From CAZJHX01 sp964545715 (GTDB taxonomy: Bacteria; Myxococcota_A; UBA9042; GCA-2863065): 45,625 nucleotides of DNA. Under the pieces are notes generated by a model, which ran no database searches, had not been told where the DNA came from, and was given only the letters and a program-made list of their open reading frames with translations. Where the stretch lies: contig CAZJHX010000086.1 of assembly GCA_964545715.1 (NCBI GenBank), positions 1 to 45,625 of the forward strand, read 5' to 3'. The position numbers and the translations under genes are program-made. Position 1 is the stretch's first letter, and every line of letters begins with the position of its first letter. Of this stretch, positions 26,962-34,029 are shown one piece after another.

Positions 26962-28758
26962 CTATGGCTCTCCGTACTTTTCCAGGTGCCGGAAGATGGT
27001 GCGCGGGTCCACGTCCAGGTCGCGAGCCGACTTGGTGCGGTTGCCGTTGTTCACGCGCAGCACCTCGTTGATGTAGTCGCGCTGGAAGTTCTCTTTGGCC
27101 TCTGCCAGCGGCAGAATGTCCTTGAACTCTTCGGTCTCGAAGTCCAGCGCGTCCGGTTTGATGAGCGCCCCGTCCGTAAAGACGATCGCCTTCTTGATGC
27201 GGTTCTCCAGCTCGCGGATGTTGCCCGGCCACTCGTAGCGCTTGATCTGGCGGACCGACTCGGTCGAGAAGCCCTTCACCTTGCTGTGGAAGTCGTGGGC
27301 GTAGCGCTGCAGCAGGTAGTTGGCGATGAGCACCACGTCTTCGCTGCGATCCTTCAGCGGCGGCAGGCGCAGATTGACCACGTTCAGCCGATAATAGAGA
27401 TCCTCGCGAAACTGGCCGGCCTTGACCTCATCCGCCAGGTTCTTGTTGGTGGCCGCCAGAATCCGGATATCCACCGGGCGAGGCCGGGTCTCGCCCACGC
27501 GCACGATCTGGCGCTCCTGGATGGCACGCAGCAGCTTGACCTGCAGGCTGGCCGGCATCTCGCCCAGCTCATCCAGGAACAGGGTCCCCCCGTCCGCCGC
27601 CTCGAACTTGCCGACGGTGGTGGCGATGGCGCCGGTAAAGGCGCCGCGCACGTGCCCGAACAGCTCGCTCTCCAGCAGGTTCTCCGGGATGGCGCCGCAG
27701 TTCAGCGTGATAAAGGGACCCTTGGCGCGGTTTGAGCGCTTGTGGATCTCCTTGGCGATCAGCTCCTTGCCGGTACCGGTGTCGCCGCTGATCAAGACGC
27801 TGATGTCCGTCTTGGCGAGCTTCTCAACCTTCTTGTAGATGTCGCGCATCGACGTGCAGGTCCCGATGATCTCGCCGTAGCGCATGTCATCGAGGTCTTT
27901 CTTCAACCGCGCGCGGTCGAGCTGCAGATCGTTGACCAGCAGTGCGTTGTTGATGATCAGCGCCGCCTGGCTGGCAAACACCCGCAGCGAGTCCAGCTGA
28001 TAGGGCCGGAACAGGTTCACGATGTTGTCGTTGCCGACGTAGATCAGGCCCAGCATGTTGCCGCGCGTGAGCAGCGGCGCGCACATCACTGAGCACAGCC
28101 TCAGGTTGATGATGGACGTGGAGCCCGAGAACTCCCGGTCGTGCAGCGCATCGGCCACGATGACGGCCCGCTTGTTGGTCAGCACCTTCTGCACGATGGA
28201 GTCGCTGAACGCCACCTCGTTGCTGAGCAGCGCCTCCTGACTCAAGTTGCGGGCCACCCGAACGACCGGCGTCTCGCCGTCCATCAGGATCAAGAAGCCC
28301 TTGTCCGCGCGCGACAGCTCGATGATGTCGTCCATCAGCGTGTTGAGCAGCTGATCGATCTCGCCGATGCCGTACAGCTTCTCGCTGAAGGCCTCCAGCT
28401 TCTCCATCGCCTCCAGCGCCTGGTTGGCGGCCGTCGTCGATGCGGGCTCTTCCTCCTCCGTGATCTCGTCAAAGAGAGAGAACGTCAGCATGGCGGGACC
28501 CACGCGCAGGCTGTCGTTGTCGGCCAGCTTGTGCGACTTGCGGCGGCGCCCGTTGACCAGCACCTCGCAGTTGCGGTCGGCCTCGCTCAGCACGAAGTCC
28601 TTGCCGTTGTACAGGACGGTTGCGTGGCACTTCTCGATGCCCGGCATCTCAAGCCGCACGTCGTTGTCGCGGCTGGCGCCGATCGTCGTGATCTTCTTGA
28701 AGAGCGGGAACCGCTTCGGCTTCCCTTTGCCACGTGGCTGAAGGACGAGGTGAGGCAT
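26962..28758 (-). CDS. FHA-GAF-AAA+ sigma54-dependent transcription activator
   Basis: A 598-residue enhancer-binding protein. Residues 1-100 form an FHA domain (IGASRDNDVRLEM, LVNG). A GAF domain spans about 115-290. The AAA+ domain has Walker A GDTGTGKE at 325-332, the sigma54-contact loop GAFTGA at 372-377, and Walker B GGTLFLDELGEM. The C-terminus is a Fis-type helix-turn-helix (NRTKSARDLDVDPRTIFRHL). All sigma54-activation motifs are intact. FHA domains usually bind phospho-threonine, linking such activators to Ser/Thr kinases in myxobacteria; a Ser/Thr kinase is encoded two genes upstream. In this FHA the usual Ser-Arg-x-His motif reads Glu-Lys-Cys-His, so phosphopeptide binding is uncertain. 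No sigma54 promoter was confidently found nearby. Confidence 0.93.
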   Translation of the reverse strand: MPHLVLQPRGKGKPKRFPLFKKITTIGASRDNDVRLEMPGIEKCHATVLYNGKDFVLSEADRNCEVLVNGRRRKSHKLADNDSLRVGPAMLTFSLFDEITEEEEPASTTAANQALEAMEKLEAFSEKLYGIGEIDQLLNTLMDDIIELSRADKGFLILMDGETPVVRVARNLSQEALLSNEVAFSDSIVQKVLTNKRAVIVADALHDREFSGSTSIINLRLCSVMCAPLLTRGNMLGLIYVGNDNIVNLFRPYQLDSLRVFASQAALIINNALLVNDLQLDRARLKKDLDDMRYGEIIGTCTSMRDIYKKVEKLAKTDISVLISGDTGTGKELIAKEIHKRSNRAKGPFITLNCGAIPENLLESELFGHVRGAFTGAIATTVGKFEAADGGTLFLDELGEMPASLQVKLLRAIQERQIVRVGETRPRPVDIRILAATNKNLADEVKAGQFREDLYYRLNVVNLRLPPLKDRSEDVVLIANYLLQRYAHDFHSKVKGFSTESVRQIKRYEWPGNIRELENRIKKAIVFTDGALIKPDALDFETEEFKDILPLAEAKENFQRDYINEVLRVNNGNRTKSARDLDVDPRTIFRHLEKYGEP

Positions 28759-28800
28759 TGTGGTGCTATATCACAAAGGAGGGGTTAAGAGGCCACGTCT

Positions 28801-29664
28801 CTAACGGGAGCCACCCGCGCGCGGTACCGCGGGCGGCTGTGATGTGCGGCCCGGCTGCGGCGGACGGATGTCCGCGGTCTCGGTGTTGTCGTACGTGGTC
28901 TCGGTGCGCACGATCCGCTGCGGCTTGTACCGGGTGTTGGCGTCGATCACGCCCCAGGTGTAGAGCCCGTAAAAAACCGCGCCGCTGATGACCGCGGTTA
29001 GCGCCAGGGTGCTCTGCAGCTGCTTGTCGTCGGCGGTCGGCCCGTCGGTTCGCCCGCGCGCCTGGCTGTCCACGATATAGGCCGCCAGCATTGTGCCCAC
29101 CGACGTCAGCCCGGACGCCGCCTGGCTCGTTGCAAACCAGTAGCCCCAGCCGTCGGCGCCGTCATCGAACTGGGGTACGCCGAACGGCATCCAGGTCGTC
29201 GCCCGGCTGCGGTTCTCTACGTACTGGGTGACACGGAGCACCGTGGGGGCCACTTTCGGCTCTTCGATGGCGCTGGCCCGGCGGATGACGCCTTGAGCGA
29301 TCAGCGTATCCCGCAGCGCCTCAAAGAAGTCGCGCATGGGCTTGGGGTACACAAACTTGTCGAGCACGAGGCCGGGACGCGCCAGCAGCAAAAACTGCCA
29401 CTCCCGCTCGGCGGTGGTCTTCTCGTCCAGGAACCAATACGCTGCGCCCAGAAGCTCCCGCGCGCGGTGAATGTCGTCGGGTGATTTCAGCTTGGGCGAC
29501 GGGTAGAGCAGGTCGCGCAGCACGTCCACGGTGCGGCGATACTGCTGCTGGCCGTACTGCTCCTCCGCGACGGTTAACTGGGCCTCAGCGGGCGGATTGG
29601 ACAAGGCGGTCGAGGGCGCGGCCAACAGTAGGCACACCAACCCCACGACGACTATTCGCCTCAT
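28801..29664 (-). CDS. Exported TPR-like protein with a C-terminal membrane segment
   Basis: A 287-residue protein with a signal peptide (MRRIVVVGLVCLLLAAPSTALS). Residues about 28-120 form a helical TPR-like domain: AEEQYGQQQYRRTVDVL, then a second helix pair ending in ARPGLVLDKFVYPKPMRDFF. The same pattern occurs in the N-terminal domain of the protein at 36497. A hydrophobic segment near residues 213-238 (LALTAVISGAVFYGLYTWG) could be a membrane anchor. The end is Pro-rich and disordered. It sits between the PEGA kinase and the sigma54 activator in a co-directional run with gaps of 31 and 42 bases. The exact function is unknown. Confidence 0.8.
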   Translation of the reverse strand: MRRIVVVGLVCLLLAAPSTALSNPPAEAQLTVAEEQYGQQQYRRTVDVLRDLLYPSPKLKSPDDIHRARELLGAAYWFLDEKTTAEREWQFLLLARPGLVLDKFVYPKPMRDFFEALRDTLIAQGVIRRASAIEEPKVAPTVLRVTQYVENRSRATTWMPFGVPQFDDGADGWGYWFATSQAASGLTSVGTMLAAYIVDSQARGRTDGPTADDKQLQSTLALTAVISGAVFYGLYTWGVIDANTRYKPQRIVRTETTYDNTETADIRPPQPGRTSQPPAVPRAGGSR

Positions 29665-29695
29665 GTACTAAGTATCGGTGGTTAGGCAAACCGGG

Positions 29696-31630
29696 TCAAG
29701 GTGCAGCCGGCTTGAGGGCCATGCGAACGCTCTGCTCCCCTCCGGCGCGAAGCGTCACGCTGCGTCGGACGGTCTCGTAGCCCGTCATGGTCACTGTCAC
29801 GTATACCCGCTTTGTCGGCGTGCTCATCGAGAAGGTGATGGGCGACCCGGGACGACCCTGCCGGCCGGCCACGTCGACGCGCGCTCCTGCGGGTGCGCCG
29901 GTGACCCGGAGCGTCGACTTCTTGAACCCCGGCGAGAACTTGATGCTCGCTTTGCCCGGCACTTTGAAAGACCAGACCTTCTCGATCGCTGATGGGTCGT
30001 CGTGCCCGATCGTCACCCGATAGGTGCCGGGCTGTCGGACCAGCGTGCCCGTGATGCCGGACGCGTACTTCTTGCCCTCGAAGACCACGTAGCCGCCGTA
30101 TCTGGCCGAGATCTTGAATTGATGCCCTTTGGCAGGTGCCGCCGGCTGTGGCGCCGCCGGCTTTACCGCCGGCTTTCGCGGACGCACACGCGGGCGGCGA
30201 GGCTGAACGCTGGCGATTACCGCAACCGGCGCCTTGACCACCGGCTGCGGGACATACGAGAGATCCACCGGCCGGCGGTCGGCGAGGCGCCTGGTCATGC
30301 CCTCTTCCGCGCCACGAACCACCCGCTGCACAGGCTGGGGCGCGGGCTCCTCCGCCTTGCTGGGCGCGGGCGCGGGCGTTGGACGCAGCTCGGCCGGTTC
30401 AACCGCCACTGGTTGTGCCACGGCCTCCTTCTCCGGCTCCGACGCGGCCTTGTCGGAGGGCAGGGCGCCCCACACGATCAGCCCGATCACCAGCAAAGCC
30501 GCCACCGCGATGCCGACCCGCCGCAAGGTCGTGTTTCGCGAGCGCGCGTGGGTCAGTCGCTGCACCTGAGTCAGCGCATCTTCACGGTCGCCGTGCAGGG
30601 CCAGTACCTGGTTGTAGTGCTCCAGCGCGGACGCCACGCGGCCGTCCCCGGCGTCCTCCTGGGCCAGCTCCATCAACCTGTCGCCGACCCGCTGAGTCAG
30701 GGCGGCTTCGGCCGTGGCCGGGTCGTCAAAGTAGATCGCCAGCTCCTCGGCCGGCTCATCCAGGGTCAGGGCGGTCAGATAGTTGGCCAGGTCGTCGCGC
30801 AGGCGCTCCACGCCGTCATAGCGGTCGTCCGGCTCGCGCTCCAGGCACCGGGCGATGATCCCGTACAGCCGCCGCCCGATCGCCGGGTTGTGCATGCGCG
30901 GATCCTCGTAGTCCGCCTCCAGAATCTGGCGCAGAAGCGCGTGCGGCGACGCCGAGTCGAACGGCAGCCGGCCGGCGCACATGAAGTACAGCAGGGTGCC
31001 CAGGCTGAAGACGTCCGCCCGAAAGTCCAGCGGCTTGCCCTCCACATGCTCGGGCGACATATGCGCCGGCGAGCCGACCAGCGCGCCCGTCACGGTCATG
31101 GCCTGCATGTCGACGATCTGCGCGATGCCGAAGTCCATCAGCTTCAGCGCGCCGTCGTCCCGGATCATGATGTTCTCGGGCTTGATGTCGCGGTGGATGA
31201 TGCCCTTGCCGTGGGCGTGGGCCAGTGCGTCCGCGATCTCGTGCACGATCATCGCGCCCACCTCGGGCAGCGACGGCGTGTGCCGGTCCGCAAAGTCCTT
31301 CAGCGTCTCGCCGCGGATGTACTCCGTGACGATGTAGCTCTCGGGGCTCTCCAGCCCGGAGTAGTCATAAATCTCAAGAATATTGGGGTGTTTCAGGCTG
31401 GCGACGGCCCTCGCCTCACGCTGTAGGCGCATGCGGCTGTCGGCCCGCCCGGCCAGGTGCGGATGCAGGATCTTGATCGCGACTTCGCGGTTGAGCTTCT
31501 TGTCGCGGCCCTTAAAAACGACAGCCATGCCGCCCTGCCCGATCTCGTGCAGGACCTCATATTTGTCATCGTGAAGGGACTCTAACACCGCTCTGGCATC
31601 TCCAACCGGTCGCCGGACGCACGACGACAA
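29696..31630 (-). CDS. Hanks-type Ser/Thr protein kinase with C-terminal PEGA-like domain
   Basis: A 644-residue membrane protein. The kinase domain covers about 25-290: glycine loop GQGGMAVVFKG, ATP-anchoring Lys53 in VAIK, catalytic Asp148 in HRDIKPEN, metal-binding Asp166 in DFG and the activation-segment end HMSPEH. A single transmembrane helix at about 374-393 (VGIAVAALLVIGLIVWGAL) is followed by a long Pro/Ala-rich linker and a periplasmic PEGA-like beta domain (STLRVTGAPAGARVDVAG). All catalytic residues are present. The start is uncertain: TTG at 31630 is longest, while GTG at 31588 (beginning VLESLHDD) has GGAG upstream. Its gene lies 41 bases downstream of aspS. It is the likely upstream kinase for the FHA-containing activator at 26962 (inference). 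Confidence 0.93.
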   Translation of the reverse strand: MSSCVRRPVGDARAVLESLHDDKYEVLHEIGQGGMAVVFKGRDKKLNREVAIKILHPHLAGRADSRMRLQREARAVASLKHPNILEIYDYSGLESPESYIVTEYIRGETLKDFADRHTPSLPEVGAMIVHEIADALAHAHGKGIIHRDIKPENIMIRDDGALKLMDFGIAQIVDMQAMTVTGALVGSPAHMSPEHVEGKPLDFRADVFSLGTLLYFMCAGRLPFDSASPHALLRQILEADYEDPRMHNPAIGRRLYGIIARCLEREPDDRYDGVERLRDDLANYLTALTLDEPAEELAIYFDDPATAEAALTQRVGDRLMELAQEDAGDGRVASALEHYNQVLALHGDREDALTQVQRLTHARSRNTTLRRVGIAVAALLVIGLIVWGALPSDKAASEPEKEAVAQPVAVEPAELRPTPAPAPSKAEEPAPQPVQRVVRGAEEGMTRRLADRRPVDLSYVPQPVVKAPVAVIASVQPRRPRVRPRKPAVKPAAPQPAAPAKGHQFKISARYGGYVVFEGKKYASGITGTLVRQPGTYRVTIGHDDPSAIEKVWSFKVPGKASIKFSPGFKKSTLRVTGAPAGARVDVAGRQGRPGSPITFSMSTPTKRVYVTVTMTGYETVRRSVTLRAGGEQSVRMALKPAAP

Positions 31631-31671
31631 CCTTAGTCTAACAGTTGCCGCTGCCTTGCGGTGTTGTTAAC

Positions 31672-33531
31672 TCAAGCGGTGGGCACTCGAGTTCTAATGT
31701 TGGCTTCTTCGAGCTGCGCGTCGCTGACGCCATCGGGACACTGCGTCAGCAAACTGGTGCCTTTTTGGGTCTTGGGGAAGGCCACGACATCACGGATCGA
31801 GCCGGTCTCGGCCATGATCATGATGATGCGATCCAGACCCAGCGCGATCCCACCGTGGGGCGGCGCGCCGTAGCTCAGCGCCTTCAGCAAGAAGCCGAAG
31901 AGCCGCTCCGCCTCGTCGTCGTCGATGCCCAGCGTCGTGAAGACCTTGGCCTGCACCTCGGGGTCGTGCAGACGGATGGAGCCGCCGCCGATCTCGAAGC
32001 CGTTGAGCACGATGTCGTACCGATAGCAGCGCACCTTGCCCGGGTCGCTGTTGATGAGCTCGATGTCCTCGTTGTAGGGCCGCGTAAACGCGTGGTGCGC
32101 CGCCGCCCAGCCGCCGTCGTCCTCCACCTCGAAGAGCGGGGGCGCCACGACCCAGGTGAAGTTCAGCACGCCGCCGCTGCCGGTCTCGGGGATGAGCCCC
32201 ATGTACTTGGCGATGTGCGGGCGCAGGTTGGCCATGACGGTCTGCACGCGGTTGTACGGACCGGATTGGAAGATGATCGTGTCGCCGGGCTGGGCACCCG
32301 TGGCCGCGTTCACCGCCAGGCGGAAGTCGTCGGTCGCCCACTTCTTGAAGGGGGACTGGGTCCAGCCGCCGTCGAGCGCCACCATGGCGCGCGCCAGGCC
32401 CTTGCCGCCGTTCTGCTTCACGAAGGTCTCGAGCCCGTCCACGTCCTTGCGCGACATCTCCGCGCTTTTGGGGATGACCATCGCCTTGATGATCTCCTTG
32501 GGCAGATCCACGCGGTACTCGCCCGACGCAAACTTCTCTGTGATGGGCTCAAAGAACGGGATGCCGCCGCCTTTGTGCTCCACACACAGCGCGGTCAGGT
32601 CGGTGTGCTCCAGCCCGAAGCGCAGGTCCGGCTTGTCCGACCCGTACTTGTCCATGGCCTCGTAGAAGTCCAGGTGCGGGAAGGTGCCGTCCGGATAGTG
32701 CTCGTGCAGATCCACGCCCAAACCGGCCTTGAACATGGCGAAGATCAAGCCCTCGATCTTCTTGAACAGGTCGGCCTGCGTGATGAACGACATCTCCACG
32801 TCCACCTGCGTGAACTCGGGCTGGCGGTCGATACGCAGGTCCTCGTCGCGGAAGCACTTCACCACCTGGAAGTACTTGTCGTACCCGGCGACCATGAGCA
32901 TCTGCTTGTACAGCTGCGGGCTCTCCGCCAGCGCGTAGAACTTGCCCGGATGCAGGCGCGCGGGAACGATGAAGTTGCGCGCGCCGCCCGGCGTGTACTT
33001 GACGATCATCGGGGTCTCGACCTCGATGAAGTTGTGGTCGCCAAAGTAGTTGCGTACGCTGCGGGCCACCTTGGAGCGCATCATCAGGTTGCGCTGCATC
33101 GGCGGACGGCGCAGGTCCACGTAGCGGTAGGTCAGGCGGCGCTCTTCACTGGCGCCGCCGGCGTCGTCGTCCACCGCAAACGGCGGCGTGAGGCTCTTGT
33201 TGAACACCTCCAGCTCCACGCCTACGACCTCGACGTCCCCGGTTGGGATTCGCGGGTTGCGCATGTCGCCGCGGTCGCGCACGTTGCCGCGCACACCGAT
33301 GACCCACTCCATGCGAAGCGCATCAGCGGCTGCGTGTACGGCCTCGTCGTCGCCTTTGTCGAAGACCAGCTGAGTGATCCCCTCTCGGTCGCGCACGTCG
33401 ATGAAGATGCAGCCGCCGTGGTCGCGGTAGCTGTGCACCCATCCGAAAAGAACCACCTCGTTGCCGGCGTCCGCCAGGCGCAGACCGCCGCAAGAGTGAG
33501 TTCGCTGCAATTCGTCGATGAATCGGCCCAC
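31672..33531 (-). CDS. aspS: Aspartyl-tRNA synthetase
   Basis: A 619-residue class II aminoacyl-tRNA synthetase that charges tRNA with aspartate. An N-terminal OB-fold binds the anticodon (VVLFGWVHSYRDHGG). Motif 2 (VKCFRDEDLRIDRQPEFTQ) and motif 3 (GGIALGLDRI) form the active site. The inserted region with bacterial GAD-type features and the length (about 590-620) fit the bacterial type. The start is set at GTG 33531 because GGAGGGAGGA, a strong ribosome binding site, lies just upstream; an in-frame TTG at 33549 overlaps that site and is rejected. It is not possible to say from sequence whether it also charges tRNA-Asn. It heads a run of eight minus-strand genes. Confidence 0.96.
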   Translation of the reverse strand: MGRFIDELQRTHSCGGLRLADAGNEVVLFGWVHSYRDHGGCIFIDVRDREGITQLVFDKGDDEAVHAAADALRMEWVIGVRGNVRDRGDMRNPRIPTGDVEVVGVELEVFNKSLTPPFAVDDDAGGASEERRLTYRYVDLRRPPMQRNLMMRSKVARSVRNYFGDHNFIEVETPMIVKYTPGGARNFIVPARLHPGKFYALAESPQLYKQMLMVAGYDKYFQVVKCFRDEDLRIDRQPEFTQVDVEMSFITQADLFKKIEGLIFAMFKAGLGVDLHEHYPDGTFPHLDFYEAMDKYGSDKPDLRFGLEHTDLTALCVEHKGGGIPFFEPITEKFASGEYRVDLPKEIIKAMVIPKSAEMSRKDVDGLETFVKQNGGKGLARAMVALDGGWTQSPFKKWATDDFRLAVNAATGAQPGDTIIFQSGPYNRVQTVMANLRPHIAKYMGLIPETGSGGVLNFTWVVAPPLFEVEDDGGWAAAHHAFTRPYNEDIELINSDPGKVRCYRYDIVLNGFEIGGGSIRLHDPEVQAKVFTTLGIDDDEAERLFGFLLKALSYGAPPHGGIALGLDRIIMIMAETGSIRDVVAFPKTQKGTSLLTQCPDGVSDAQLEEANIRTRVPTA

Positions 33532-33537
33532 GTTGGG

Positions 33538-33547
33538 TCCTCCCTCC
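33538..33547 (-). promoter_or_regulatory. Strong ribosome binding site of aspS
   Basis: On the minus strand GGAGGGAGGA precedes GTG 33531 by about six to nine bases. It decides the aspS start in favour of GTG over the upstream TTG, which would place this Shine-Dalgarno sequence inside the coding region. Confidence 0.75.
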
Positions 33548-33626
33548 AAGTTGCTCCCAGCAGGAGATTGGCACCGGGACTATCAACGTGTTGCACGCCT
33601 GCGTCAAGCTTGTTACACCGCCTTCC

Positions 33627-33926
33627 ATGGCGAAGCTGCACTTCGAAAAGACCCACTCTGTGAGCACCGACGAGGCCGTAAACCGGCTGAAGGCGCTGCT
33701 CGAGAAGTTTGCGGTCGACTACCCGAAGCTGAAGATCAAGACCAGCTACACGTCCGGCGGTCTGCGCGGCACGGCGGATGGTCGCGGCTTCGACGGCAAG
33801 TATCAGGTAGAGGCAAACCGCGTGACACTGGACCTCAAGCTGGGCTTTATCGCGCGCCCGTTCCAGGGCCGGATCGAAGACGGCATGCGCCAGCAGCTGG
33901 CCGACGCGTTCCCCGAGAGCCCGTAG
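33627..33926 (+). CDS. Polyhydroxyalkanoate-granule-type small protein
   Basis: A 99-residue protein starting at ATG 33627 (MAKLHFEKTHSVSTDEAVNR). It fits the polyhydroxyalkanoic acid system family (PHA_gran_rgn): an N-terminal helix after HSVSTDEA, central strands (GGLRGTADGRGFDGKYQVE), and the typical ending DLKLGFIARPFQGRIEDGM. Members are small proteins found near PHA genes or with granules, but no PHA synthase or depolymerase is in this window, so the role here is uncertain. It is divergent from aspS with 95 bases between the starts. The frame is open 13 codons upstream, but that extension resembles nothing. Confidence 0.8.
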   Translation: MAKLHFEKTHSVSTDEAVNRLKALLEKFAVDYPKLKIKTSYTSGGLRGTADGRGFDGKYQVEANRVTLDLKLGFIARPFQGRIEDGMRQQLADAFPESP

Positions 33927-33930
33927 CGCC

Positions 33931-33994
33931 TGTCAGCCATTGTTGACACCGCTGTCACCCTTTCTGGACACTTTGACGGCCCAAACGGGACACT
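33931..33994. promoter_or_regulatory. Cluster of short repeats upstream of the inhibitor lipoprotein
   Basis: The 103-base gap before the gene at 34030 contains TGTCA (33931), TGACA (33944) and TGTCA (33953), which form two overlapping inverted pairs. GGACACT occurs at 33966 and again at 33988, 22 bases (about two helical turns) apart. TTGACA at 33943 could be a -35, but no matching -10 is seen. Spacing and repetition suggest an operator region; the regulator is unknown. Confidence 0.3.
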
Positions 33995-34029
33995 GCGTTT
34001 CGGCACGTGAATTGCTACCCTCTCTCCGT

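Noticed and set aside
33532..33549. TTG start for aspS at 33549
   Set aside because: The first codons of that extension are the Shine-Dalgarno sequence itself; GTG 33531 has correct spacing.
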